Positions 1 through 16,948 of a stretch of DNA of 64,000 bases are shown one piece after another (within the stretch, counting starts at the first letter, position 1; each line of letters starts with the position of its first letter). The stretch comes from Chrysomallon squamiferum (lineage: Eukaryota; Mollusca; Gastropoda; Neomphalida; Peltospiridae). The notes beneath the pieces were generated by a model. That model saw only the letters and a program-made list of their open reading frames with translations. It was not told the DNA's origin and searched no databases. The translations under genes were made by a program, and so were the position numbers. The DNA is taken from NCBI GenBank assembly GCA_012295275.1, contig CM022665.1, forward strand, positions 12,046,976 to 12,110,975. Direction: 5' to 3'.

Positions 1-1017
1 ACTCATATTGTTAACATAATGTAATGACATATATTTATTTGTTTAATGTCAAAAGAAATATCTTGTGATATTAGGTTTTAGTAAAATCTGCCCTTGTTCA
101 GGAGGAATGGTAATTTATTCCTTTGTTCTTGCATTAATTTCAGTGAAAATTCTTTTTTTTTTTTTTTTCATTCCCTTATTTTCATATGAACTGTGGCAGT
201 TTGGTATGTTCTTTCTAGTTCTTTGTTCAGCTATTAATAGGTATGTTACAAAAATATTCAGTTCCAAGTTACCAGAAACTCTCCTGTTTCATTGGATAGA
301 GCTTTAAGAAAGAAACAAAATGAGACCAGAGTTTTAGAAATGTCTTGAAAATTGAAGGAATTAATGGCAATTTCAGATGCTGAAAAAATGCCTATATCTC
401 CTATATTTTTTATTTATATGAAGTCAAAGGAAACATCAACAGAAACTTAAAAATTGCTGAAAACAGAATTACAGCATTCATGTAATTTATAAATAAGGTA
501 AACAAGTGCTCTCGACCAATCAGAAGGCAGCATTTTGGTTCACGTGACCTCATTCCCTCAAACAGTGACATCCATTACCATAACAAAGAGTTGCATTCAG
601 CATCATTTGCAATCAAATAAACTATGTTCGCAAGTATAGATTTCACTGAAATTTGGCAGAAATAAAGTTAAATAAATGATCTATTGAAAGCATATGTATT
701 TTAAAAATGATCACTCACCTGCTAAGCCTACTTGGATGATTTTGTAAGACAAATATTAAAAAATGTTCACAAGAATATTGGAGATGCTTGTGGTTAATAG
801 AAATTAAATTTTGGAAAGTGAGTATGTGTAGAAATGTGTGCAGAACATCATCAAAAAAGGTTTATTCTTAGAAATCTGTTTATACAGCCAAGATAGCGAA
901 AGTGCGTAATTGTAACAGTACTACTATTACATTCAAAATTAATACAATTTAGTTAATAGTTACTTAATTAGATAAACTCCAAAGAGTAAAATGATCTGTT
1001 TAATTCTTTCATTGCAG
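1..1017 (+). other. Intron of PPP5C (3' part)
   Basis: AT-rich, non-coding sequence ending in a polypyrimidine-AG acceptor at 1016-1017. No exon of the phosphatase core could be found in any frame, so the preceding exon lies outside the window. A T-run at 150-168 is the only repeat of note. Confidence 0.75.
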
Positions 1018-2446
1018 GAATTATGTGTGAGTTGCTTTGGTCAGATCCTCAGCCACAGAATGGCCGGTCAACCAGTAAGCGAGGTGTTGGTGTCCAGTTT
1101 GGACCAGATGTTACAGAAAAGTTCCTCAAGTTAAATAATTTGGACTACATAATCAGAAGTCATGAAGTGAAGAATGAAGGATATGAAGAAATGCACAATG
1201 GAAAGTGCATAACTGTTTTCTCAGCTCCAAACTACTGGTAATATATAACTACATTGAGATGCTTTTTTTAAATTCTAGCCATTGGTTTTAATATGGTATT
1301 GTTTAATATGCCTAGATTTGTCTTATAAATGAAATATGTTTTTAATCTGGATTTCCATGTATCACTTTCCAGTCATATTTTTCTTTTCGTTACAATTAAA
1401 TTTAAAGATCTTTAGAATTGTTCAGATTATATTCTTACTTAGATGAAGAAACAGTTGTTTTAAAAATAAAAAGCAATATGTATATATACACACATACATA
1501 TATAAATAATAATAATTACTTACTTACAACAGCTGTACTTGACTTTCGCAAGAAGCAAATTTATACTGTTCAGTAGTCAAGAAATATATACATATTGTTT
1601 TCCATTATATCTCATTCTTCATGGTGAGAAGTTATAACTTTATTTACAATGTTGTCCATGCAGGATTTAAACTTTAGCACCAAAACTATTTTTGAAAACA
1701 TTTGTAAACATTTTGTATAACCCCATTAGTAACACTGCATTCCTATTAAATCATTTATAACATAAATATATATGTATTTTTTTTTCTCCAGTGATACAAT
1801 TGGCAATAAAGGTGCTTTCATTACAATGAAAGGAGACAATCTCAGGCCAAATTATACATCTTATGATGCAGTGGTAAGTTTGATACCTGAAACCAGTTAT
1901 TTATTAAATTATAATATCAGAGAACCCTTTCTTCCATTTTTTGAGATAACTGACCACAGATAGGGTATTTATTTGGAAGAAACAAACTCTATTTTCGCAT
2001 TAGGAGAGGTCCTTTATAAGCACTTGATAATCAGTATCATGAATAGAACCTTTTTTAAATTTAAAATTAATGTTTTATGTAATTTCCATTGAATTTTTAG
2101 ATGCATTTTCATAATAAAACATTTAACCAATAAAGATTTCGTCAGTAAAGCAAAATTTAAAAAGAGATAACAAATATTCCTTTATGAAAATATCAAAACA
2201 CTGCTTTTGGTTTTTCAATGATTCAAATGGTTTTAGTCTGAAAATTGTTTTTGCATTGTTGGCCATATAATTTAAAAAATAAAGAAATTTAATATCGTTA
2301 CTGTCATAAATTCTGATACTGAAAAATATATTTCATAATGACTTACTGTTTCTTTCTTTATTTTTTTATTTATTTTTTTACTTTTTCAGCCACATCCCAA
2401 TGTAAAGCCAATGGCATTTGCTAATTCTCTGTTTGGATTATTTTGA
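1018..2446 (+). CDS. PPP5C: PPP5C-type serine/threonine-protein phosphatase 5, last three coding exons (5' partial)
   Basis: PPP5C is a TPR-containing PPP-family phosphatase that works with Hsp90 and removes phosphate from Ser/Thr in signalling proteins. Three exons are seen: 1018-1237, 1792-1873 and 2390-2446 (stop TGA 2444-2446). Each is bounded by AG/GT and the phases match: the TG at the end of exon one joins T of the next to rebuild the Cys codon of the FSAPNYC motif. Together they encode about 118 residues of the catalytic C-terminus. Recognisable motifs are [34 protein letters not shown] and [14 protein letters not shown], followed by [12 protein letters not shown]; the His of MHNGKC corresponds to the last metal-binding His of PPP enzymes. 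The TPR region and most of the phosphatase core lie upstream of the window. The end, SLFGLF, is shorter than the human LLQLGMM tail. Family assignment is firm; orthology within metazoan PP5 is inferred from the PP5-specific [15 protein letters not shown] segment. Confidence 0.93.
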
Positions 2447-2755
2447 TCATTTGTCTGTAGTTAATATTTGTGTTATATTTGTGAACTGAATGAATGTGAC
2501 CAACAAAGATGCAATTGGATCTAGTTACTGACAACATGAGATATCGCTAAACTGCTCTACAATAGAAGTTTCCCATCTCATGAAATAATACATCATCATT
2601 TGTTGAGTAGTAGTCAACACATATGGAGAGAGTACTTACCAAACTATTGTACGTGAAACAAGGTTTTATTCTTGGACAGATAATTCTTACACCTAACAAA
2701 ACATTCATACTTGTGATTAACTCAATAGTTAACTTGTCTTTCTTTTATGAATTAT

Positions 2756-2804
2756 AATAAAAATTGGTTATTGAATACATATTTCACAGACATAATAAAA
2801 TAAA
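2756..2804 (+). promoter_or_regulatory. Cluster of candidate poly(A) signals for PPP5C
   Basis: Three AATAAA hexamers at 2756-2761, 2794-2799 and 2799-2804, about 310-360 nt after the PPP5C stop. Position fits a short 3' UTR, but AATAAA is common by chance in DNA this AT-rich, and further copies lie downstream (for example near 6167). Confidence 0.35.
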
Positions 2805-5800
2805 TCATACTAGTCATTAATTAAATAATTATTAGAAAATACTTTCTTATGTGAAATCTTTGATATTTGGATTGCAGTTTTGATTTAAAAAAAAAAAAGT
2901 AAAATGTTTTTATTTGTGGTATATTTAAAAGTTGGCTTGTTTTTGAAAGTACTGCCTTTCCTCTGTTAAATCTAATCATATGGATTACCAAAGAAAAATT
3001 ATTCATGGACAAATATTTTATAGTTGAATACTCATCAAACCACTGGAAACAAAACAACTGTAATAATGAAAATTTATTCTTCATCTTTCATAAATCACTG
3101 TATACTGTTTAGACCACAGATGAAGTGAATAAAATGTTGATGTATGAAATAGGAAATTAGGCTGATAGTGGTAACAATAGATATTTTTTTCAAAAATGAA
3201 CAGTTAAGTGAAACTGGAGAAAAGATCAGCTGATAATATTGTTTTGAATGGAATACAAAGGTTGGATTGTTTCCAGATCATTGTGAAGTAAAAATTTTGT
3301 TACATCTTGGAGGCCAGAAGTGATCAGACAATATTAATTAGTTTTAAACTTTTGCACAAAAAACATTTTTGAAAATGTTTGTCAGATCTATGCAGGTATT
3401 TGTAAATTAGCGGTGAATTTAAACTCATTAGCAAAGACTAAAACAGGGTTTGATTCATCCTCTGTGAAAAACATATTTACAATACAATCCCAAATATACA
3501 GTTTTAACCCCTTCCCCCAACCCTTACTGCAGGTGCGTCTTGTATAACTACATCAACCACAGATTTACCACTTAGATTTCTTTCATATCACATATAAATG
3601 TTTTTAAAAAGTCATTTGTTCCACTTAATCTTTTTTAGAATTTTTTTTATACTTTATTTAGAATTTTCACTAATTGGTTTCTTTTTCACTGTTTCTTCTG
3701 TAGATTATTAATTCATAGTTGAAATATTGCTTTTTGCCTCATTTAGTTGCAAAGTGAATTTTTTTTTTTTTAACAATAATTGTCCATTGTTTATTTCTAT
3801 TGGTAGCTATAATATTTTCCCAGTATTACAGTATAAGTAGTATATATTATTATTAAACTGTACTTTTGATGGAATAGTCTAAATATGTTCTGGAATACTT
3901 CCAAATTGTTTTATTTGATTTTTGCTATCTAATCATAATTACTGAAGTGTAACAACAAAAGGTGGCTTGAAATTATCAGGGTACTGTCATTCTTCTGTAG
4001 AAGTGACATTTGTGAACAAGGCAGATCAATTTACTTAAAAGTTTTTTTCTTGTCAGAAAAATTAAATACTTACCAGTATACTGGATGAAGGGTTGAAATG
4101 GAGGTGTTTGTGTACTTTGAAATACTATTATTTTATTGTCATGTATTTTTGTGAGTGATGGTAGGTCACCCAAACCAATTAAATAGCAATTTGGAAGTAT
4201 AAAGAATTTTATTAGATGTTTTATATGTACCACTAAAAAGTTGATACAACTTAAAGTTAACAATATGTATGTTTCTCATCTATGAGCTATGCAGCAAAAT
4301 ATGTGTATGTGTTTATAACTAATTAAACTTTCTGTATAATTTAAATAGATTTTTAATTTACTTTAAAAATAAGTTCATTTTATTTTACATTCAATCTCCA
4401 TTTGTTTAACTATTGAAAAATTCATCCTTTCAGATATTGTTGACATCAAATCAAAACATTAAATGGTTTACCACAGTTACTATAAAAACTTGGAGAAAAA
4501 TTCATAATATTTAACAAGATTTTACTGTGATGAGGTGCTATAATTGTTTTATTTTAATGTATGTTTTTGTTGGGTTTTTTTTTACATGTTAAGAGTTTAA
4601 AAGATTTACACTTTTTTAGGGATTTTTTGTTATTGTTTATTTTTTATTTAAATTTTTTTAAATGTATTTTCAAGGCATAAAATAAAATCTATTTTGAAAA
4701 TCCTGTTACAAATCTGTCATATCTTTGTTTAAACCACCTTTTTCTTAGTATTCTTAAATTTTTTGCTGGGTAAGAATTTTATAAAATTAAAACTATCATT
4801 TCTTGAGGTCTTGAAACCAGATCTTAGTTATTAAGCCACAGGGTTTTTTTTTTTTTATTACAAATTTCACTTTGTTTTCCATTTTTTCATACCAAATTTT
4901 CATAGATATGTATGTCTTCTTTCAGTCTTTACCTTTCTTTCAGCTGAGATATGACCATGTTGTCGGTAGTTTGTATATAATATGTTTTAAGTGCCAAAAA
5001 GTCATTGCATTGTGCTAATATAGTTAGACATTCTAAATTCTAGGATCGTGGACAGAAAAACAAAAAATGTTAGGACAACTTTTGAATATATGATGGGGAA
5101 TTCTGCATGTACTTTCAAAGTTAATATTTAATGATGTACATTTTCATGCTCCATAATTACAAAGGCAGTTAAATATAAATAATTTCATTTTCACATAAAT
5201 ATTTCTATATTTGAAAAAAAGAAAAAAAAAAAAACATTTTTTAATTTTGCTTTTTGATTTAATTCAAAGTCAGTAAAATAAAATATTTATATGCTGGCCC
5301 ATAATGTTTTAAATTACAATTTACTTTGTGACTGATCTGTTTTAAACAGTTATTAATACAAATGTGTAATAAGCATTTACATAGTAAACTGTGCTGCATT
5401 GTTAATCTTGTATGATGTTGCTTTTTGTTCAAAGTATTGTGATTGTTAATATACCCATTACTTGCATTCTTTGTATGGAGCGTGTACAAAGCCTGTGGTG
5501 TTGGTGTTTATTTTTATTTTCAGTGTAGTGGCATGTGTGTTACATGTACAAAGTAGAATTACTAAGCTGAGCTTTCGTTTATTGTTATTAAGCTTGAATG
5601 ATGAACAAAACTCTAGTTTTATAAAACAATATTTTTGTTGTGCAAATACATTGATGTGCATTTAAAATTAAAGTAAAGCAAGGCACAGAAGATACTGAAA
5701 GTTTTATTTGTATTTAGGAAAATTTGTTATGAAAAATTTTAATTCCAGCGTTGTATCTAATTGCTTCTTTTATTTTGGAATATGTGAAATGTCAAGACTA

Positions 5801-7002
5801 AGCAGACTGGCTAACATATGAATTGTTACAGCAATTTAGAAAGTATACTAAGCTGCAGGAATACTATTCAGAATATGTACAAGCCATGGTAGTGTTTAGT
5901 CATTTATACCTTTTTTTAAAAATTAGGTTGTAAAATATGTTGAAATAATCTTTGTTGCTGTTGTTGTCGTTCCCTACATTTCATAGGGTTTGTCTAATGC
6001 ATGTTACAAATGTGCAGACCACACATTGAACACTTAGGACAGTCATATATTTATGCAGTTTTAACCCTTTCATATATATTATTTTTATTAATAATTCAGA
6101 ATAATTTTGTAAGTAAATACAAATTAAGTTGTTTTATTATAAATTCACAAATGTGATGCGACCGGTTATAATAAACAGAAGAAGAATGGTGTGTATTGTC
6201 ACCAGTGGAATTTGGAAACCCATGTTATGAAGGGATTATTATCTCATTCCATAAATTGTACTTTGATAACCTTTCAAATCAAAAAAAGGAAGGAATACAG
6301 ATTTCTTTGGCAAAGAGTGTGAAACAGATTATCATTTCCATCAAAATAAAAATTTACTGAAATGAAACATATTGACTTAATATTAATTTCATTTTTTTAG
6401 ATTTTTTTTAGATGAATTAACAAAAATCTGCACATCTGTAAATAAAATAATGTTTTATATAATTTGACATTGAAACTGCTAGAAACTTTTAATATATTGT
6501 AGTGTACATATTTATCTGTTTGATGTGTCAGCATATATAATACATGTATATATATTTTTACTTCAGTAATATGTACTGAAATGTCATTCTGTAACCACCA
6601 GAAACTTTTAATATAATATTAATGAAACTGATTAAAACATCTGTATTTAAAAAGTGGTTATTCATCATGATGATTTTTCATGACAGTCATTGTGTATCAA
6701 TGAACACAGTCATTGTTCTATGAACATCTACAGCATAGTGATAATTATGTTGGTTGTACACAGCATAGCTGTATTAACTATTTTATTTTCATTTTATGTA
6801 TTCAGATACATAAAAGGTAACAAAAATGTGTCGTTTTCAGATAAAAATACATCCATAAAATATATTAATATATGCACAAAATGTTGAATATTCAACTCCC
6901 CCATCCTCCTCCATGTAAACAATTATTGTTCTCTTTTCCAATTCAGACTTAATCATTCTTTCATGCTGAAAACTTGTATGATTCAGTTCTATATCAGTAA
7001 TT

Positions 7003-7086
7003 CCTGTTTAAAACTTAAAAATAAATTTAACTTGTTCGTTCATTATTGAAGGTACAAGTTAAATTTATTTTCAAGTTTTAAACAGG
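7003..7086. repeat. Near-perfect 33-bp inverted repeat (hairpin) in the PPP5C/NTPCR convergent region
   Basis: Arm 7003-7035 is the reverse complement of arm 7054-7086 with one mismatch in 33, around an 18-nt loop (7036-7053). The outer ends read CCTGTTTAAAAC and GTTTTAAACAGG. The complementarity stops sharply at both ends. It could be a small foldback element, a precursor-like hairpin transcribed in the PPP5C or NTPCR 3' UTR, or the remnant of an inverted duplication. The stem is longer and more perfect than typical animal pre-miRNAs. Confidence 0.85.
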
Positions 7087-8017
7087 TAAGCATTTAAATG
7101 GTATACCAGGATTTATCCATTGTTAATTCTATATATTTTTCAGATGTGTGCTCAAATCTGAACTCCCCATTGTGTACTAATCTGTATTATATGGATGGTC
7201 CTTTATTAAATCTTTGGGATACCATTTCTATCATTACAATATCTTTAAATAGAATATTACTTTTATACAGAATATATTCCATGTTAAACAAATTTTGATT
7301 ATTTTTACAATGAAAACATCTCTGCATCTGTTAAAAATCATGGATTTAGCATTGATGTATTTCACAAATATAAATACTTACTCTACGAGCAAAACATAAA
7401 ATGTAACATAACACTGTTCTGACATTCTTAACATTCACACCCATGTTTAGCTTGAAGGACCAGTTCATTCTGTTTGTTTACATGGATGTTATTATCTGTG
7501 ATGACAATGAAATAAAGGTTGATATTAAAAGTTAATTGTGTGATTTTAATTTTAATTTTCAGCTGTTTTAATGTTTTTACTAGAAATATGTATTTCCCTA
7601 ATATCATTCTGAAATTTGAATACATCTGTGGTCGTATGAACAAAAAGCTTAAACACATTTTATACACATACATTCATATGTTTTATTTCCTTTGATGCCA
7701 ACCTTTGTATACAATGTATACAATAATATAACAAGGCAGAGAAGATTACTGGCAGCCATTCTCCTTTTTTGTACTGTCATTACAAAAACGAAAAACTATT
7801 AAGTGGTAAATCATTGCAATTCATCCTCTGTCCACTAAGTATGAAATGAAATCACAAAAAGGGAAATGTCTGCCTCCATGCATCCTTATGATTCTGTTAT
7901 TTTATTATTAGGAAACAAATAAAACCACAACTAAGAAGTATGTCAAATTAATTTGTACATTTTAGCTGTTATTAGAATTAAAAATACCCAACAGAAATTC
8001 AATTTGAGAGTTTACTC

Positions 8018-11000
8018 TTAAGATCCAAAACCTGTGTAAGACTCTTTCACTGCTTGTAGTACATTAGCAACCATAGAATCTCGGTTCTCTCTGGATAGCT
8101 GAAAATAAGTAAAGACATTTTTGATGTAATTTCTGAAACAACTAACTACAGAAATGTATTTGATATTCAAAAATTTTAAAACTAATTTCAAAACAGAAAA
8201 TTCATTCACAACATAAGAGCAATACTTATAACTAAAGTAGTATTTTTGGAAAGCTGACAAATATAAAACTTGATTTATAAAGGTAGGTTTCTATTCCACA
8301 AATGCAATCGAAATTTTATGTTAAAAACAAACAATAAAAAAACCCAACACTGTTAAATTTCAAATTTGTTGGAGCACTTGTATTACTAGGAAAAATAATT
8401 CATAATGGCTCAGCTTCTATTTATATACACGAACTGATTTTAGAAAAAAGGTATCATTGTTATTGGTGTAACTTTACAAAGAAATTAGTTTCTTTTCCAC
8501 CTTTATAAATTTACAAGAGCGACAGCAACAAGCACATTTATTGTATTATGTAATGTTTCAGCTTTTTATATAAATGGAAATTACTGTATAAACCACAGAA
8601 TGACTCTCTAGTATTAATTAACTGAAGTGATAGGCAAGTTAGAAATTTTGGTGTGGATAAAACTAGATCAGAATTTAAACCTTAACAGCAAAGATTTACA
8701 ATGTCCAATTGTTTTTTCACAACAAATTCATTACCATCAAAAGAAATATCACACCATAAAGATCTTCATAATTACAATAAACACATGTAAGTTCAGAACA
8801 ATATAATTATGACATACAGTAAACACTGCCGCATCCTGTCTTCCCCGGATTTCTTCCACCAGTGGTATAGGTCTGCCTTTTTGTATTGGTATTGTTGCTA
8901 GAACTGTGGTTTTAGATTCATTTATTATTTTTTTCACAGCATAGATAAAACTTTTACTAAACATTTCCATTTTACCAATTTCATCAATCACAAAAACCGG
9001 GTGATGTCCTAATTCTGTTTTCTGAAAAAATAACAATATGATGTAAATTTTAAAAAGGTTTGGTTCATTGTTATTTTGAACGTTAAAATGAAGAAAGACA
9101 ATGGATGTAATCATGAATGGTGACATATGTAAAAGGGTGAAGGTGCACATATTACTTGAAGTAATTCAGAAAGACTCGAAATTATAATGCTTTACACATT
9201 TTCATTATGTCCATTTACAATCTGGTCAAATAATAGCATTTTCTATTTAAAGTTTTAATAAATAAATGATGTTAAAAAATTGTTCTGATATCACAAAAAC
9301 AGTTATATAACTTAATAAAAAAATAAAAAAATACATTTTTTGGTTGCTGTTGTTTCATAAAGATAATAAATGAAGAAAAAGAAATGATACTAAAACACTA
9401 ACATATCAAGCTAATAACCTTCCACATGCCATGACAGCAGAGGTTTTACTGAACATTTTCTTCAGATTTGTGAACTCTGAAATTTTTAGATGACATTTTG
9501 GATATTTGTACTATTAGCTGAACAAGAAAATGACTGCAGATATTTAGCAAAACCTTCACTGACAAAATTTAGATCCAACCTGTAAAATTATTAGATTTTA
9601 CATAAAACATTTTTTGATTACCTTAACATTAAGGACTGCTAAAGCTGCCTGTTCAAAAGATTTAACTTGTACTGAGTACTGGCCAACTCGACATTCTTTT
9701 CCACCTTGATCAGTATCTGGGCTAGCAGTAACAAATATTAAAAAGTAACATCGACATAATAAATTCCATTAAAACTATCCACTCCACTAATAAAACAAAA
9801 AAAATTAAATGAAAATAACAACTTTCTTGGCAATCATAATGTATTGTTAAAAATATTACTTTCCATATAAATTCAAAATGCCTATCTTTAGTAATGTTTT
9901 GCTGTTATGTCAGGTACGTGTATAATGCAAGGTAATGATAGTGTTAGTATAGAGCTGACAAATGATAATAATTATAAGTGATAATATTGTTACCTAGCAA
10001 TATTTACATGGGCAACAAGAATATATTTAACAATAATTCAGCTTGTTTTAATAACAATTGTAAATTGTGGAATGCTATCTAAAATGATGAAAGAGGAAAA
10101 CTAATGCTGCAACCCAGTTTCTGATTGACATCAAGAGATATTTTATAGGTGTCTTCCTAAAAGTTGGAAAGCACATTCCAAGTAATTGATAAACCAGTTC
10201 TGGAGTACTGACTGGAATGGGGAACATTCCTTTATTACCATTAACAAGGACCGATCCTGCAATCATTACCATCACTGACAATACTGTATTAAATTGCTAA
10301 GCACGTGGCTATTAAGAACTTTATCTCATATATATTCGTACATACAAATATACATACATACATTCATACACACACATATATATATAAATATGTACAGAGG
10401 GAAACAGTGTAAAATGTGGTCAACAATTTTAAAAGGATACTTAATTGAATGAACCCAAGAAAAGAAAAAAAAACATAAGCCTTATTGTTTTTGTACCTCA
10501 CTCTAGCCAGAGGTGACCGCTGACCATCCAAAGTGACCACATCAAAACCTGTTCTTCTACCCCCAACTCTAACTTCTTCAGTATAAAAACCTTGAGTTGG
10601 TATGTTAGCCTCCTTCAAGGATTCACATACTTTGTGAATTAGTGTTGTTTTGCCAATTCCTAAAATATTTATAACAAATTCTTTCAAAAAGCTGCAAATA
10701 TATTTATTTTTATTTTTATTTCAAGAAAATTACTTAAATGTATGTTTAAATGATGTATAAATATTTTAATATTCAATTGAATCTGATTATGAAGTTGACA
10801 TGATTCAAATGAATGGCTTTTGTAAAAGCCAAATCATAACCAATTTAAGTCTGAGGTTATACATTTCATTATTACTGTTGTTATTATTAATAAATAGATA
10901 CATTGTGAAGCATTTACATTTTATTGTTAATTAATTTGAGATGTTAACACTCAGTTATGAACACTGACGAAAAGGTATAAAATGTACTTCAGAGATTCTT

Positions 11001-11362
11001 ACATACAAGAATGTGATAAACACCCTTTTTTATCTCACTAATCTAACTGATAAAACTGACAATTTTGGTTTATTCTGAAATTAATGACTTCTAAACCATA
11101 AACAAAACCAACCAAACAAACGAGAAAGAAAAAAAGAAAAGAAATATTTTTGTGCTTCTCATTTAAAAGTTGTGTGTAAAACTGACAGTTTCGGTACTGT
11201 CGGTAATATTTGTAACGTGTAACTAAATCATGAATTCAAGTTAATATTATTTATGTATTAGTTTGTTGCACGATAAAACCTTCGACACTCTTTGAAAGAA
11301 TGCATACCAGGAGGACCTGTGATTATGACATGACGTGCTAAATGTTTAGCAGACTGCGCCAT
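8018..11362 (-). CDS. NTPCR: NTPCR, cancer-related nucleoside-triphosphatase (complete, five exons)
   Basis: NTPCR orthologues hydrolyse nucleoside triphosphates through a P-loop ATPase fold of the THEP1 family. Exons in transcript order on the - strand are 11362-11308, 10659-10497, 9721-9622, 9021-8818 and 8098-8018, all with GT/AG borders and matching phases, giving 200 residues against 190 in human. The start ATG is 11362-11360 and the stop TAA is 8020-8018. The Walker A motif GPPGIGKT (residues 16-23) spans the first intron. FYTEEVRVGGRRTGFDVV and GKECRVGQY follow, then a Walker B segment VFVIDEIGKME (about 115-125) and the family block PLVEEIRGRQD. The gene shares its 5' side with LRRC57 (start codons 247 bp apart) and is tail-to-tail with PPP5C. 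Intron 2 carries a copy of a dispersed repeat. Nothing suggests inactivation. Confidence 0.95.
10140..10285. repeat. Dispersed repeat, copy in NTPCR intron 2
   Basis: The block starting CTGACTGGAATGGGG at 10208 and ending GATCCTGC at 10260 aligns with 52442-52497, where the same two landmarks are 47 instead of 45 bases apart and intervening bases match in part. A third partial copy is near 26000. The family identity is unknown; it is probably an old SINE or other non-autonomous element. Confidence 0.5.
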
Positions 11363-11609
11363 ATTGTTTCATTAAATTTTAATTTAAAGATAATAAATTA
11401 AAAAATTGTTTTTTCCCCCATTAAGTTGTCAGTGTCAAAAACCGGAAACACGTGCGTTCATTAATACAAAACAACAATATACGCATGTGCATATTTGACG
11501 GAAACTAATCAAGGGGAAATACTCTTCATTTCAGGAAATGGTCTTAAGTTATGATGATAAATATTTTTAATGATATTTTGGTGTCAGTTTTCACCCTTTT
11601 GGTAATGAA
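11363..11609. promoter_or_regulatory. Bidirectional promoter of NTPCR (-) and LRRC57 (+)
   Basis: The two start codons face away from each other across 247 bp, so both genes must be driven from this interval and its flanking 5' UTRs. CpG, nearly absent for kilobases either side, reappears from about 11190 to 11770. Visible sites include an ETS-like CCGGAA at 11442-11447 directly followed by an E-box CACGTG at 11449-11454, and a second CGGAA near 11489. No convincing TATA box was placed. Use as a shared promoter is inferred from geometry and CpG content. Confidence 0.75.
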
Positions 11610-15477
<3,868 letters not shown>

Positions 15478-16009
15478 TCATACCAAAACTGTCTGCGATT
15501 GACCTCAATTAAATCATTCTTACACTGATGAATCTTAGCAACAGCTATCAATATATTACTGAAAATATTTTTCTTTTTTTTGGAATTAGACAATTTAGAT
15601 TCTTTGCTTCTAAACTATATTATTATTTTTTAAATATGTTAATATTTTTAAGATGTGATTGTGGCAAAGTAAGAAGAAAAAATTATGGCTTTTCATTTCT
15701 CTCATTTTTTATTCTGATTACTACAATTTTTTATTTTTTATTATTACTGTTTTTTTAATCTTCTCTCAAGGTCTCTGTAATTTTAACAAACAGAGTTTTC
15801 TCCCCTAACAACTTAAAAAATATATATTATCTTGGTGATCTTCATTCATTTCCAGTTTTTTTCTTTCTTATATACTATTACTAATTTTTTTTTTTTTTTT
15901 TTTGTTACTTTTTTGCTTCTTTTATGTTTTTGTTATTGTGTGTATGTGCCTTACTGTTTGGAGTTTCTAATCTATTTTGGTCAGTATTAGATGGAAATAC
16001 AGGAAGCCA

Positions 16010-16015
16010 AATAAA
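16010..16015 (+). promoter_or_regulatory. Candidate poly(A) signal for LRRC57
   Basis: AATAAA about 530 nt after the LRRC57 stop, in a T-rich 3' region. Other AATAAA copies occur further on, and CpG depletion continues to about 19.8 kb, so a longer transcript is possible. Confidence 0.3.
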
Positions 16016-16380
16016 AGTGGAATGCAAGTGGAAGGATATTTGTTAAATTTGTATTTATTTATCACACTGGGAAGATATTCTTTTCTTTTAAATGCAAGTA
16101 TGTTTTCTATGTATGTTAATTAATTAATATATTTTTCATTAATGCCATAAATCGTCCACTTATTAGAAATAACTAACACACTGGTTGTAGGTGTTGCAGT
16201 AATTTAGATATTAAGTTATAAGTTACATTATTATTCAGACTATTCTTAATTAAAAAATGTATGTAATATGTTAAACATAAAATATAGGTGCATTATTATA
16301 TTTAAGTAATTTGATGTTTGATTATCACAGATGCTTAATATATTTTGAATTTTGTCAAATATATTATTTACTGACATTGT

Positions 16381-16385
<5 letters not shown>

Positions 16386-16433
<48 letters not shown>
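16386..16433. repeat. (GT)n microsatellite
   Basis: An uninterrupted GT run of about 48 bp, downstream of LRRC57. Confidence 0.95.
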
Positions 16434-16434
<1 letters not shown>

Positions 16435-16845
16435 ACACGTGTATAAAACTCTGAATTTATGTAATGTTATGAACCAAAAAAACAAAAAAACAACAACAGA
16501 AAAGTCAATCCCAAAATAATCAGCTGAGTAGATAGATTTTAAATATTGAATCAATTACAGGCAAATTAGGTATTTAAACTTTTAACTTGGAGCATTTTAG
16601 ATAATATTCAGATCACATAGACAGCATCAGTAGATATTTCTCAGACAAGTAAAAAATATATTATTGTGGTCAGTGTACCAGTTAGAAAGTATTTAGCAGA
16701 TTTAATATCTTCAGTTAACTGTATTAGGTAGGAAATACTTTTGGCATGAGATGAAATTGTTACTAGCTTACTCACTTACAGGATAAGAAATATATTCAGT
16801 GCCAAATTAATATTAACTGAAATGAAAATGGTTTTTTGTTGTTTG

Positions 16846-16849
<4 letters not shown>

Positions 16850-16898
<49 letters not shown>

Positions 16899-16948
16899 TT
16901 GTCTGTGAATTTATGTGTAATATGAAATATATATATATATATATATAT
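16850..16948. repeat. Compound (TG)n-(AG)n and nearby (TA)n microsatellite
   Basis: TG units to 16880 switch directly to AG units to 16898; a separate perfect TA run follows at about 16928-16948. Another TA/TG compound repeat lies at 17400-17456. Confidence 0.9.

Larger units (their letters stand above)
2447..8017. other. Convergent 3' region between PPP5C (+) and NTPCR (-)
   Basis: About 5.6 kb with no credible coding exon. The small open frames here are AT-rich, lack family resemblance, and several overlap each other on opposite strands. The region should hold the 3' UTRs of both flanking genes. Candidate AATAAA signals occur at 2756-2804 for PPP5C, and TTTATT on the + strand at about 7901-7906 and 7682-7687 would serve NTPCR. 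It is strikingly CpG-poor: I counted one CpG in 4321-5040. The one strong structure is the hairpin at 7003-7086. Confidence 0.6.

Noticed and set aside
5458-5665. Overlapping open frames on both strands of about 67 codons
   Set aside because: They lie in a presumed 3' UTR, mirror each other on opposite strands, have no recognisable motifs and no splice context; chance in AT-rich DNA.
10075-10281. 68-codon minus-strand frame inside NTPCR intron 2
   Set aside because: It covers a dispersed repeat copy and does not fit NTPCR; the true exons on either side join in phase without it.
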